Source of the DNA: Paracoccaceae bacterium
Lineage (GTDB): Bacteria > Pseudomonadota > Alphaproteobacteria > Rhodobacterales > Rhodobacteraceae
Direction of reading: 5' to 3'
Length of the DNA: 37,881 nt
Assembly: GCA_014654775.1 (NCBI GenBank)
Contig: JACVZW010000052.1
Span: 1 to 37,881, forward strand
A model generated the notes under the pieces. The model was not told where the DNA came from. It ran no database searches and saw nothing but the letters and a program-made list of their open reading frames with translations. Both the position numbers and the translations under genes were made by a program. Below are positions 9,111-17,862 of this stretch, in pieces (position 1 is the first letter of the stretch; each line of letters starts with the position of its first letter).

Positions 9111-11050
9111 GACGCACCGCCCGCGACACCGAGGAAAGCGCCCGCCGCATCACCCGCCGCTCCCTGATGATGGGCGGCGCGATGATGGCCATGTTCGCCG
9201 TCCTTGGCGCACGGATGCGCTTCCTCTCGGTCGAACAGGCGGATGAATTCCGCCTCTTGGCCGAAGAGAACCGCATCAACATGCGGCTGATCCCGCCCGA
9301 ACGCGGCCTGATCTTCGACCGCAACGGCGTCCTCATCGCGGGCAACGAACAGAACTACCGCGTCACCGTCACCCGCGAGGATGCGGGCGATGTCGAAACG
9401 GTGCTGGCCCGCCTGACCAACCTCATCCCGGTCACCGCCGAGGATATGGACCGCATCACCCGCGATCTCGACCGCAACTCGCCCTTCGTGCCCATCATCG
9501 TGGCCGACCGCTTGCCGTGGGAAGATTTCTCCAAGATCGCGATGAACGCCCCCTCCCTGCCCGGCGTCACACCCGAGGTGGGCCTCTCGCGCCACTACCC
9601 GCTGGTCGAGGATTTCTCCCATGTCGTGGGCTATGTCGGCCCGGTCAGCGAACGCGACCTTGAGGAACGCCCCGATCCCGACCCGGTCCTGCGCATCCCC
9701 GAATTCCAGATCGGCAAGATCGGCGTGGAACGCTGGATGGAAGACACCCTGCGCGGCAGCGCGGGCAACAAGCGGATCGAGGTCAACCATGTCGGCCGCG
9801 TGATGCGCGAATTGGAACGCACCGACGGCACTCCCGGCCGCGACATCCAACTCACCATCGACGCCGAGGTGCAGAACTTCATTCAGGCCCGTCTGGGCGA
9901 AGAAAGCGCCGCCTGCGTGGTGATGGATGTGAACACGGGCGAGTTGATCGCCTGCGCCTCGTCCCCCGGCTTCGACCCCAATCTCTTCGTGCGCGGCATC
10001 ACCCAGCGCGACTATTCCGCCCTGATGGAGGATGACCACCGCCCCCTCGCCAACAAGACGGTGCAGGGTGCCTATCCCCCGGGATCGACCTTCAAGATGG
10101 TCACCGCGCTCGCGGCGTTGGAAGAGGGGCTCATCACCCCCGAAACCACCCATTCCTGCCCCGGCTTCATCGAATTCGGCGACCGCCGCTTCCACTGCTG
10201 GAAACGCGGCGGCCATGGCCGGGTGGACCTCGCGCGCTCTTTGTCCGAAAGCTGCGACGTCTATTACTACGAAATCGCGCAGGAAGTCGGCATCGACAAG
10301 ATCGCCGAAATGGGCAAACGCCTTGGCCTCGGCATCCGCCACGACCTGCCCATGTCCGCCATCACCGAAGGCATCATGCCCAACAAGGCGTGGAAGCAAG
10401 AACGCTGGGGGCAGGACTGGCGCATCGGCGACACGATCAACGCCTCGATCGGACAGGGCTATGTGCTGGCCTCTCCCCTGCAGCTCACCGTGATGACCGC
10501 CCGCATCGCCACGGGCCGCGCCATCGTGCCGCGCCTGATCCGCGCCATCGACGGCACGCCCGAACCGATGCCCGAGGCGGAACCCTTGGGCCTTTCCGCC
10601 GAAGGCCTCCGCGCCATCCGCAACGGGATGTACGAGGTGATGAACACTCAAGCCGGCACCGCCTATTCCTCGCGCATCGCGGATGAAACCATGGTCTTCG
10701 CCGGCAAGACCGGCACCAGCCAGGTCCGCAACATCACCGCCGCCGAACGCGCGCGCGGCGTCATTTCGAACGATCAACTGCCGTGGAACCGACGCGACCA
10801 CGCGCTCTATGTGGGCTATGCGCCCTATGAGAACCCGCGCTATGCCGTCACCGTGGTGGTGGAACATGGCGGAGGCGGCTCCGCCGCCGCCGCCCCCATC
10901 GCCCGCGACGCCATCCTGCGCGCCCTGCATGAGGATATCCCGCCCCTCACCGCCTATCCCGCCAATCAGCGCGGGCGGATCGAGACGGACCTGAACGCCC
11001 TGCGCGAACGCCTGCGCGATCTGACGCCCAGCGGCAATTCGCGGGCCTGA
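9107..11050 (+). CDS. mrdA: Penicillin-binding protein 2 (peptidoglycan transpeptidase)
   Basis: Class B PBP that cross-links peptidoglycan during cell elongation, working with the RodA glycosyltransferase. The 647-aa protein has a single N-terminal membrane anchor (about residues 19-35), the PBP dimerisation/pedestal domain (PPERGLIFDRNG near 63-74) and a C-terminal transpeptidase domain. Catalytic motifs are visible: S327-T-F-K330 (nucleophile Ser327), S382-C-D384, and K534-T-G536. The ATG at 9107 overlaps the mreD stop; longer reading-frame extensions upstream run through mreD and are not real. Rod-complex membership follows from its operon position. Confidence 0.95.
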   Translation: MRRTARDTEESARRITRRSLMMGGAMMAMFAVLGARMRFLSVEQADEFRLLAEENRINMRLIPPERGLIFDRNGVLIAGNEQNYRVTVTREDAGDVETVLARLTNLIPVTAEDMDRITRDLDRNSPFVPIIVADRLPWEDFSKIAMNAPSLPGVTPEVGLSRHYPLVEDFSHVVGYVGPVSERDLEERPDPDPVLRIPEFQIGKIGVERWMEDTLRGSAGNKRIEVNHVGRVMRELERTDGTPGRDIQLTIDAEVQNFIQARLGEESAACVVMDVNTGELIACASSPGFDPNLFVRGITQRDYSALMEDDHRPLANKTVQGAYPPGSTFKMVTALAALEEGLITPETTHSCPGFIEFGDRRFHCWKRGGHGRVDLARSLSESCDVYYYEIAQEVGIDKIAEMGKRLGLGIRHDLPMSAITEGIMPNKAWKQERWGQDWRIGDTINASIGQGYVLASPLQLTVMTARIATGRAIVPRLIRAIDGTPEPMPEAEPLGLSAEGLRAIRNGMYEVMNTQAGTAYSSRIADETMVFAGKTGTSQVRNITAAERARGVISNDQLPWNRRDHALYVGYAPYENPRYAVTVVVEHGGGGSAAAAPIARDAILRALHEDIPPLTAYPANQRGRIETDLNALRERLRDLTPSGNSRA

Positions 11051-11071
11051 CGGGATGGGGGGCATGGCGGC

Positions 11072-12211
11072 ATGAGCTTTCTGGAATATCAGGTCAAGAC
11101 GGTCCCCTCCGGCCTGCGCAAGGTCTTCTACCTGAACTGGCCACTGGTGGTGCTCGTCACCGCCGTCTCCGCCGTGGGCTTCCTGATCCTCTACTCCATC
11201 GCGGGCGGCAACATGGCCGTCTGGGCCGAACCGCAGATGAAGCGCTTTGCAGCGGGCCTTGTCCTGATGTTCGCCATCGCCCTCGTGCCGATCTGGTTCT
11301 GGCGCAACATGGCGGGGCTGGCCTACGGCACCTCGATCCTTCTGCTGCTGGCGGTGGAATTCTTCGGCGTCGTCGGCATGGGCGCGCAGCGCTGGCTCGA
11401 CATCGGCCCCCTCCGGCTGCAACCTTCGGAACTGGCCAAGGTCACGATGGTGATGATGCTCGCGGCCTATTACGACTGGCTTGATCTGAAAAAGACCTCG
11501 CGCCCGATCTGGGTGCTGATCCCGGTGGCGATGATCCTTCTGCCCACCTTCCTCGTGGTGATCCAGCCCAACCTCGGCACCTCGCTGATGCTGCTGATGG
11601 GCGGCGCGGCGGTGATGTTCGCGGCGGGCGTCTCCATCTGGTATTTCGCCGTCGTCGCCGCCCTCATCGCGGGGCTCGTCTTCGCCGTCTTCACCACGCG
11701 CGGCACGCCGTGGCAATTCCTGCATGACTACCAATATCGCCGCATCGACACCTTCCTCGACCCTTCCGCCGATCCCTTGGGCGCGGGCTACAACATCATG
11801 CAGGCCAAGATCGCGCTCGGCTCCGGCGGCTGGGGCGGCAAGGGCTTCATGCAAGGAACCCAATCCCGCCTGAACTTCCTGCCCGAGAAACACACCGACT
11901 TCATCTTCACCACGCTGGGCGAGGAATTTGGGTTTGTCGGCGCCTTCTCCCTCCTGATCCTCTACGGCCTCATCCTCTTCTTCTGCTTCACCTCCGCGCT
12001 GCAGAACAAGGACCGCTTCAGCCAGCTTCTCATCATCGGGCTCTCGGCCAACTTCTTCCTCTACCTCGCCGTGAATCTGTCGATGGTCATGGGCATGGCC
12101 CCCGTCGTGGGCGTGCCCCTGCCCTTCCTCTCTTATGGCGGGTCGGTCATGCTGGTGCTGCTCATCGCCTTCGGCCTGATCCAAAGCGCCCATGTCCACC
12201 GACCAAGGTAA
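11072..12211 (+). CDS. rodA: Rod shape-determining protein RodA (SEDS glycosyltransferase)
   Basis: Peptidoglycan polymerase of the SEDS family that extends glycan strands from lipid II as partner of PBP2. The 379-aa polytopic protein has about ten membrane helices. Family signatures include GAQRWLDIGPLRLQPSELAK (residues about 109-128), the WQFLHDYQYRRIDTFLDP segment, the long periplasmic loop with FLPEKHTDFIFTTLGEEFG, and the C-terminal GVPLPFLSYGGS. Start is ATG at 11072 after a G-rich stretch. It is the last elongasome gene; a dehydrogenase gene begins 3 bp later. Confidence 0.95.
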   Translation: MSFLEYQVKTVPSGLRKVFYLNWPLVVLVTAVSAVGFLILYSIAGGNMAVWAEPQMKRFAAGLVLMFAIALVPIWFWRNMAGLAYGTSILLLLAVEFFGVVGMGAQRWLDIGPLRLQPSELAKVTMVMMLAAYYDWLDLKKTSRPIWVLIPVAMILLPTFLVVIQPNLGTSLMLLMGGAAVMFAAGVSIWYFAVVAALIAGLVFAVFTTRGTPWQFLHDYQYRRIDTFLDPSADPLGAGYNIMQAKIALGSGGWGGKGFMQGTQSRLNFLPEKHTDFIFTTLGEEFGFVGAFSLLILYGLILFFCFTSALQNKDRFSQLLIIGLSANFFLYLAVNLSMVMGMAPVVGVPLPFLSYGGSVMLVLLIAFGLIQSAHVHRPR

Positions 12212-12214
12212 CGT

Positions 12215-13147
12215 ATGACCCTCACCGTCCTCTTCGCCGCCTCCGATGCCAACTGGGCCGAATACGCGGCCCCCCTGCGGACCGCCATCGCCGATGCGGG
12301 CCTGACCGCCACCCTGACGCGCGAGGCGGCACCCGGAACGGTCGATTACATCATCTACGCCCCCTCCTCCCCCCTGCAGGACTTCGCGCCCTATACCCGC
12401 TGCAAGGCCGTCCTGTCGCTCTGGGCAGGCGTGGAACGCATCGTCGGCAATGCAAGCCTCACCCAACCCCTCTGCCGCATGGTGGACCCCGCGCTGACCG
12501 AAGGCATGGTGGAATGGGTGGTGGGCCACAGCTTGCGCCACCATCTCCGCATGGACCGCTACATCGTGAATCCCGACCATGTCTGGGACCCGACCTGCCC
12601 GCCCCTCGCCCGCGAACGCCCCGTTGCCATGCTGGGCATGGGTGAGCTTGGCACCGCCTGCGCCCGTGCGCTCAAGGCTCTCAACTTCCCCGTCACCGGG
12701 TGGAGCCGCACGCCCAAAGCCATCGACGGCATCCCCTGCCTGCATGGGGAAGAGGGCCTCGATCAGGCGCTGTCCAGCGCCCAGATCGTCGTGACCCTGC
12801 TGCCCCGCACGCCGGAAACCGAGAACACGCTGAACGCCCGCACCCTGTCGCTCCTGCCCAAGGGCGCGGTGATCCTGAACCCCGGGCGCGGCGCGCTGAT
12901 CGACGATGACGCCCTGCTGGCCGCGCTGGATGCAGGTCAGGTCAGCCACGCGACGCTGGATGTCTTCCGGGTGGAACCCCTGCCGCAGGACCATCCCTTC
13001 TGGTCCCATCCCCGCGTCACCGTCACGCCCCACATCGCCGCCGACACCCGGCCCTCCTCCGCCTGCCGCGTGATCGCCGAGAACATCCGGCGCGGCGAGG
13101 CGGGCGAAGCCCTCCTCAACCGCGTCGATCGCGCGCGCGGCTACTGA
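12215..13147 (+). CDS. ghrA: Glyoxylate/hydroxypyruvate reductase A-like dehydrogenase
   Basis: A 310-aa D-isomer-specific 2-hydroxyacid dehydrogenase, closest in appearance to GhrA, which reduces glyoxylate and hydroxypyruvate with NADPH. The Rossmann loop GMGELG is in AMLGMGELGTACAR. Catalytic residues of the family are present: Arg in LNPGRGALID, Glu in DVFRVEPLP, and His in TPHIAAD. It starts 3 bp after the rodA stop with AAGG overlapping the rodA end, so it is probably cotranscribed with the elongasome genes although its function is metabolic. Its 3' end overlaps the convergent kinase gene by 7 bp. Exact substrate is not provable from sequence. Confidence 0.82.
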   Translation: MTLTVLFAASDANWAEYAAPLRTAIADAGLTATLTREAAPGTVDYIIYAPSSPLQDFAPYTRCKAVLSLWAGVERIVGNASLTQPLCRMVDPALTEGMVEWVVGHSLRHHLRMDRYIVNPDHVWDPTCPPLARERPVAMLGMGELGTACARALKALNFPVTGWSRTPKAIDGIPCLHGEEGLDQALSSAQIVVTLLPRTPETENTLNARTLSLLPKGAVILNPGRGALIDDDALLAALDAGQVSHATLDVFRVEPLPQDHPFWSHPRVTVTPHIAADTRPSSACRVIAENIRRGEAGEALLNRVDRARGY

Positions 13148-14136
13148 TCCGCCATCAGTACGGGCAGCGCCGGGATCGCCCCTGTCGCCGTCGCCCCGCG
13201 CAACGAGGCCGCCGCCGCGCGATGGCCAAGGCGCAGACACGCCTCCGGTCCCCACCCCTCATGCAAGCCGTAGAGGCACCCCGCCGCGAAGGCGTCCCCC
13301 GCCCCCACAGGCGACACGACCTCGGACACAGGCACCGGATCGGGCCGCACCACCACCGCGCCCGCGCCGGAAAGCCACAGCCCCAGCGCAGGCGTATGCA
13401 CCACCACCGTCCCCGCGCCGCCCGCGCGCAACTGCGCCGCTGCCGCCGTGATCCCGTCCAGATCATCCGCCCCGGAAATGGCCAGACCCGTCGCCCGCGC
13501 CGCTTCCACTTCGTTCAGGAACAGCACATCCAGATGCGGCAGCGCCGCCGCCACTGTGGCGGCAAAGCCGTCCCGATCGGTCGACACAAGATCGGCCGCC
13601 GTCACCATCCCCGCAGCCCGCGCCCGCGCCAGAACCCGCGCCGCGCCTGAAGACCCGCCCTCCACCACATCCAGACGCCCCAGCAGGTTCAGATAGCCAA
13701 GGTAGAACACCTTTGCCCCCGCCCCGGCCACCGCCTCCACCGCGATATCGCCCTCGTCCAGCAGGTCATTCGTGCCGGGATGGTAAAAGAACGTCCGGCT
13801 GTCCCCGGCAAGGTTCATCACATGGGTATGGGCCGTCGGCGCACGGTCTGTCTCGGCCAGATGGTTCAGCCCCGCCCCGGCCCCCGTCACCGCCCAGCGC
13901 ACCGTCGCGGCGTGCCGATCCACCCCCACCAAACCCATCGCCCAAAGCGGCAACCCCGCCTGAAACGCCGCCAGCGAAAGCATCACATTCGCCGCCCCGC
14001 CCCCGGTCCCCTCCACCTCGTCCACGATCCGCACCAGGTCGCTTTTCGCAGGCCAAGCCTCGATGGTGTGGACGATGTCCACGATCCAATTCCCCGCACA
14101 GGCCACACCGCGCCGTTCTGAAACGGGCCGAGTCAA
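13141..14136 (-). CDS. PfkB family sugar kinase
   Basis: A 331-aa ribokinase/PfkB-fold kinase expected to phosphorylate a sugar or sugar derivative with ATP. N-terminal glycine motif GTGGGAANV and the C-terminal anion-hole/catalytic motif SPVGAGDAFAAG (with the catalytic Asp) are present. It is the third gene of a minus-strand operon after a class I aldolase and a Gfo/Idh/MocA dehydrogenase. The start is TTG at 14136, giving a 4-bp TTGA overlap with the preceding stop; an in-frame GTG ten codons later is a possible alternative. Substrate is unknown; an acid or keto-sugar produced by the dehydrogenase is plausible. Confidence 0.85.
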   Translation of the reverse strand: MTRPVSERRGVACAGNWIVDIVHTIEAWPAKSDLVRIVDEVEGTGGGAANVMLSLAAFQAGLPLWAMGLVGVDRHAATVRWAVTGAGAGLNHLAETDRAPTAHTHVMNLAGDSRTFFYHPGTNDLLDEGDIAVEAVAGAGAKVFYLGYLNLLGRLDVVEGGSSGAARVLARARAAGMVTAADLVSTDRDGFAATVAAALPHLDVLFLNEVEAARATGLAISGADDLDGITAAAAQLRAGGAGTVVVHTPALGLWLSGAGAVVVRPDPVPVSEVVSPVGAGDAFAAGCLYGLHEGWGPEACLRLGHRAAAASLRGATATGAIPALPVLMADQ

Positions 14137-15269
14137 TAGACCACCTCCACCGCCTGCCCGCTGATCCCCGCCTGCAAGGCCGCCGTCAGCACCGCATGAT
14201 GCGCTGCCGCCTCCGCAGGCGTCGCACAGGGAAAGCCCTTCGCATCCCCGCCCGCCAATTCATCGACAAAGGCTGCCCACATCTGCTGGATCGCGTCGGT
14301 AAAGCCGAACTCGAAAATCCCCCCTGTGATCGCCCCGAACAAGGGCGTATAGCCAAGGTCCTCCGTCACCCACCCCTGCGCCCCGCCCGCCTCATAGCGC
14401 ATCCACGACCATTGCCGCGGGCTCTTTGTGGAAAAGACCGCCGACCCCTTCATCCCCAGCACCCGGATCGACCACGTATTCGCCTCACCCGGCGCAATCC
14501 GCCATGTCTTTAGCACCATGGGAAAATCGCCCGCCGCATCCGGCACCGTGGCCGTGATCGTCGCATTGTCCCACGTATCACAAGGCACCCGCCCGCCCTT
14601 GCCATCGGGCCGCGTCTCCACCCGCTTGACCAAGGACGCCGTCACCCGCGCGGGCCGCCAGCCAAGGCGCAGCGGCACATGCAGCACATGCATCCCCAGA
14701 TCGCCCATGCAGCCGTATTCGCCGTTCACCGATCCCATCCGCTTCCAGTTGATGGGCTTTTCGGGGTTGATATCGCTGGAATGCAGGAAACAGGCCTCCA
14801 CCTCCAGCACCGCCCCCACCGCACCGGACCGCACGAAGTCCACCACCTTCTGCGCGCCGGGATAGAAGGGCATCTCCGACGAACAGCGCACCAGCAGATC
14901 GTGCCGCGCCGCAATCGCCGCCGAAATCGCCCGGTTCTGCGCAAGGTCCATCCCGAACGGCTTCTCCCCCAGAAGATGCTTCCCCGCCGCAAGGATCGCC
15001 GGATAAATCTCCGCATGCAGCACATGCGGCACGGCGCAATAGACCGCCTCCACCTCCGGATTGGCCAAAAGCTCTCGGTAATCCGTCGTCACCTGCATCG
15101 GCCCAAGGGCATCCGTATACCATCCCATCAACGCGGGGTTGGTATCGCAGACCGCCACGATCCGGGGCTTCGCCGTCATCCCCGTCAGATGCAGCCAGCG
15201 CGCGGCGGCAGAGGCAAACTCCCGCCCCATCAACCCGCAGCCGATGATGCCGAACCGGATCTCGCGCAT
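14133..15269 (-). CDS. Gfo/Idh/MocA family oxidoreductase
   Basis: A 378-aa NAD(P)-dependent sugar or inositol dehydrogenase-like enzyme. The Rossmann motif GIIGCGLMGREFA is at the N terminus. The family EKP motif appears as GEKPFGMD, and a conserved-looking His region is in DLGMHVLHV. The C-terminal alpha/beta substrate domain is complete. The ATG at 15269 overlaps the upstream TGA as TGATG and has a GGGGAAG site; a GTG one codon earlier is also in frame. It lies between the aldolase and kinase genes, so it probably oxidises the sugar before phosphorylation or handles a side branch. Confidence 0.87.
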   Translation of the reverse strand: MREIRFGIIGCGLMGREFASAAARWLHLTGMTAKPRIVAVCDTNPALMGWYTDALGPMQVTTDYRELLANPEVEAVYCAVPHVLHAEIYPAILAAGKHLLGEKPFGMDLAQNRAISAAIAARHDLLVRCSSEMPFYPGAQKVVDFVRSGAVGAVLEVEACFLHSSDINPEKPINWKRMGSVNGEYGCMGDLGMHVLHVPLRLGWRPARVTASLVKRVETRPDGKGGRVPCDTWDNATITATVPDAAGDFPMVLKTWRIAPGEANTWSIRVLGMKGSAVFSTKSPRQWSWMRYEAGGAQGWVTEDLGYTPLFGAITGGIFEFGFTDAIQQMWAAFVDELAGGDAKGFPCATPAEAAAHHAVLTAALQAGISGQAVEVVY

Positions 15270-16099
15270 CACTTCCCCCCGATCATCGCCAAGGCCGCCT
15301 CGGGCGCAGCCCCCTCATGCACCACCGCCATCAAGGCCCGCGTCATGCCCGCAGGGTCAGGATGCTGGATCACGTTGCGCCCATAGACGATCCCACGCGC
15401 GCCCTGCTTCATCAACTCCGCCGTCCGCGCCAAAATCTCCGCATCCGACACCCGGCCCCCACCCCGCACCAGCACGGGCATCCCTTGGGCGATCTCGATC
15501 ACCCGGTGATACTCGGCCACATTCGTGCAAGGATCGGCCTTGATGATATCCGCCCCCAGTTCCGCCGCCTGCCGGACCAAGGGCAGGATCTTGTCGATAT
15601 CCCCATCCACCATATAGCCGCCCTTTGCGTTGTCCTGCATGACCAAGGGCTCCACCATCAGCGGCATCCCCATGATCTCGCATTCCCGTTTCAGCGCATT
15701 CACGTTGCGCACGCAGGCGCGGTACACCTCCGGCTGATCGGGCAGCAGCAGCAGGTTCACCACCACGCAGGCCGCATCCAGCACCACCCCCTGCTCCACC
15801 GCGCGGTCGATCACCTCGGAAAACAGCGCCCTCGGCAGGGGCGTGCCATAGACATTGGCGATATCCGTCCGCAGCACCAGCGCGGGCTTCTCCTTCCCCG
15901 GGATGGCCTGCAACAAGGGCGCCGTCCCCGGCGGCAGTTGGATCGCATCCGGCCGCGCCGCCGCCACTGTGCGGATCGCCCGCCCCATGTCCTCGATCCC
16001 GCCAAGGAAAGTCCGCTCGTTGAACATCCCGTGGTCGATGGCAACGTCGAAACACATCCCCGACGGGGCGAAAAGACGGTTCATCCGGGCGGCTTTCAT
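15269..16099 (-). CDS. Class I (DhnA/DeoC-type) aldolase
   Basis: A 276-aa TIM-barrel aldolase of the class I fructose-bisphosphate aldolase/LsrF/LacD-like superfamily. The N-terminal part has FDVAIDHGMFNE. The probable Schiff-base lysine is K187 in GADIIKADPCTN, and the phosphate-binding strand reads LVRGGGRVSDAE. It should cleave a phosphorylated ketose or keto-acid, giving dihydroxyacetone phosphate or pyruvate plus an aldehyde. It is the promoter-proximal gene of the three-gene operon, with a LacI-type palindrome 20-35 bp upstream. The ATG at 16099 follows GGGAGAAGAG; ATG at 16084 is an alternative. Confidence 0.83.
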   Translation of the reverse strand: MKAARMNRLFAPSGMCFDVAIDHGMFNERTFLGGIEDMGRAIRTVAAARPDAIQLPPGTAPLLQAIPGKEKPALVLRTDIANVYGTPLPRALFSEVIDRAVEQGVVLDAACVVVNLLLLPDQPEVYRACVRNVNALKRECEIMGMPLMVEPLVMQDNAKGGYMVDGDIDKILPLVRQAAELGADIIKADPCTNVAEYHRVIEIAQGMPVLVRGGGRVSDAEILARTAELMKQGARGIVYGRNVIQHPDPAGMTRALMAVVHEGAAPEAALAMIGGK

Positions 16100-16118
16100 G
16101 GTCTCTTCTCCCTGCGAA

Positions 16119-16134
16119 GTGTAAACGTTTCCAC
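16119..16134. promoter_or_regulatory. LacI/GalR-type operator before the aldolase operon
   Basis: The 16-bp sequence GTGTAAACGTTTCCAC is palindromic at 7 of 8 pairs around a central CG and contains the AAACGTTT core typical of LacI/GalR-family operators. It lies 20 bp upstream of the aldolase start codon, in a position expected to block transcription. No LacI-family gene is within the window. Confidence 0.7.
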
Positions 16135-16258
16135 AAAGCGTAGCCTAGGCCCGCCCCCCGATCAATCCCACTCTTCTTGCCCCCGTCATGCCGCCGTCAT
16201 GCCCCCGTCACGCCGACCTGCCAAATGCCGCAGCAGCACCGCCAGAAAGGACCCGCCG

Positions 16259-16951
16259 ATGGATTGGGAAACCACGCTCGCCCCCGGCTCCGGCTGGGTC
16301 AACCCGCGCCTCGGCATCCGCTTCGATGAAGACGGCCGTTTCCTGCCCGAGGCGGGCAATACCGTCGTCTGTCAGGTGATCCCCGGCTCCCCGACCGAGG
16401 CCGCGCTTGCGCGCTTCCGCGCCGCCCTTGCCGCGCTCCCCCATGCCGATCTCTTCGCTTTCACCCCGCCGGAAAGCTGGCACATGACCGTCTTCGAAGG
16501 CGTCATCGACACCCGCCGCGACCCGGAAAACTGGCCCAACGGCTTGCACCCACAAGCCCCACTCGCCGATGTCACCGCCGCCATGGCCGCGCGCCTCGAC
16601 GGCCTCGCCCCCCTTCCCACCCCGCGCATGGCGGTCTTGGCCGCCACACCCTTCGGCCTCTCCCTGCAGGGCGCCACGCCAGAAGACGAGGCCCTCGCCC
16701 GCCTCTGGCGCGACCGCCTCGCCGCCGCCTTGGGTCTGCACAGACCAAGCCATGCCACCTACGCCTTCCACACCACGCTCGCCTATATCAAGCGCGCCCT
16801 GCCCGCCGAGGCCCTGCCCCTCTGGCGCGCCACGTTGGCGGATTGGACGGCACGGCTGCAGCAGGACCTCCCGCAGATGGACCTCGCGCCGCCCGCCTTC
16901 TGCACCTTCGCCGACATGTGCGCCTTCCCCCCGCTGCGCCCCTTGGCCTGA
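16259..16951 (+). CDS. DUF1868 / 2H phosphoesterase-like protein
   Basis: A 230-aa soluble protein with the two His-x-Thr motifs of the 2H phosphoesterase (LigT/2'-5' RNA ligase-like) superfamily: HMT in ESWHMTVFEG and HTT in YAFHTTLAYIK. The spacing of more than 100 residues between them fits the fold. It most resembles DUF1868 proteins, whose substrate is not established; 2H enzymes act on cyclic nucleotides or RNA 2'-3' ends. The ATG at 16259 has AAAGGA at the correct distance. The reading frame is open far upstream (to 15317), but that part runs antisense to the aldolase and is not coding. It is followed after 61 bp by a membrane hydroxylase. Confidence 0.75.
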   Translation: MDWETTLAPGSGWVNPRLGIRFDEDGRFLPEAGNTVVCQVIPGSPTEAALARFRAALAALPHADLFAFTPPESWHMTVFEGVIDTRRDPENWPNGLHPQAPLADVTAAMAARLDGLAPLPTPRMAVLAATPFGLSLQGATPEDEALARLWRDRLAAALGLHRPSHATYAFHTTLAYIKRALPAEALPLWRATLADWTARLQQDLPQMDLAPPAFCTFADMCAFPPLRPLA

Positions 16952-17012
16952 CCCCACCCCCAACCGCGCCGATACCCTTGCCCCCACACCCCGCACCTGT
17001 CACCCTGCCAGA

Positions 17013-17795
17013 ATGGAGCATGCCGAAACCCTGCGCCTCGCCGCCTTCCTCGCCATACTCGCCGCGATGGCCGCATGGGAATTCGCCGCCCCCGACCGCC
17101 GCGCCGAAATCCCCAGCCTGATCCGCTGGACGAACAACCTCGCCCTCGTGGCGCTCGACACCGCCCTTGTCCGCCTGCTGATCCCGCTTCTCCCCCTCGC
17201 CGCCGCTGACATGGCCGCCGCGCGCAACTGGGGCCTCCTCGCACCCCTGCCCCTCTGGGCCGCCCTCCCCCTCGCCTTCCTCCTGCTCGACCTGCTGATC
17301 TGGGGCCAGCACCGGCTGATGCATGCCCACCCCCTGCTTTGGCGGTTTCACCGCATGCATCACGCCGATACCGAGGTGGATGCCTCCACCGGCCTGCGCT
17401 TCCACCCGCTGGAAATTCTCCTCTCCACCCTGATCAAGATCGCCGCCATCCTCGCGCTCGGCGCGCCCGCCCTTGCCGTGATCGCCTTCGAGATCGTGCT
17501 GAACGCGACCTCCCTCTTCTCCCACGCCAATATCCGCCTCGCGCCCGCGACAGACCGCGCGCTCCGCCGCCTCTTCGTCACCCCCGCCATGCACCGCATC
17601 CACCATTCGATCCGGCGCGAAGAAACGGACAGCAATTTCGGCTTCAACCTTACCCTCTGGGACCGCCTCTTCGGCACCTACCGCGCCGCGCCGCAGGACG
17701 ACCCCGCCACCATGCCCCTCGGCATCGCCGAATTCCGCTCAAAGCGCGAGGCATGGCTCGACCGGCTGCTGACCCAGCCCTTCCGCACCCGCTGA
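17013..17795 (+). CDS. Sterol desaturase / fatty acid hydroxylase family protein
   Basis: A 260-aa membrane di-iron enzyme that probably hydroxylates or desaturates a lipid substrate. The histidine boxes are clear: H100-x3-H104 (HRLMH), H113-x2-HH117 (HRMHH) and H194-x2-HH198 (HRIHH), with further histidines at 131 and 171. Hydrophobic helices surround them (for example about 8-23, 78-98, 138-165). Bacterial substrates of this family include sterols, carotenoids and sphingolipid-like or ornithine lipids; none is indicated here. The ATG at 17013 was chosen because it opens directly before the first membrane helix; the frame upstream overlaps the DUF1868 gene. It converges on irr. Confidence 0.85.
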   Translation: MEHAETLRLAAFLAILAAMAAWEFAAPDRRAEIPSLIRWTNNLALVALDTALVRLLIPLLPLAAADMAAARNWGLLAPLPLWAALPLAFLLLDLLIWGQHRLMHAHPLLWRFHRMHHADTEVDASTGLRFHPLEILLSTLIKIAAILALGAPALAVIAFEIVLNATSLFSHANIRLAPATDRALRRLFVTPAMHRIHHSIRREETDSNFGFNLTLWDRLFGTYRAAPQDDPATMPLGIAEFRSKREAWLDRLLTQPFRTR

Positions 17796-17806
17796 AACGA
17801 AAAAGA

Positions 17807-17821
17807 CCCGCCAAGGGCGGG
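17807..17821 (-). terminator. Intrinsic terminator for irr
   Basis: A 6-bp GC stem (CCCGCC with GGCGGG) and a 3-nt loop. On the minus strand it is followed by TCTTTTTC, a good U-tract, and it lies 41 bp after the irr stop. The same stem could serve the converging desaturase gene, but no T-run exists on that side. Confidence 0.8.
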
Positions 17822-17862
17822 CCGTCGCATCCGTCGGGTGGTGTTCCACCCCACCGCCCCGG

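Noticed and set aside
9092-13255. Very long minus-strand reading frame (about 1,387 codons) opposite mrdA, rodA and ghrA
   Set aside because: It has a Gly/Asp/His-rich composition without domains, is antisense to three well-supported genes, and is explained by high GC content that removes stop codons.
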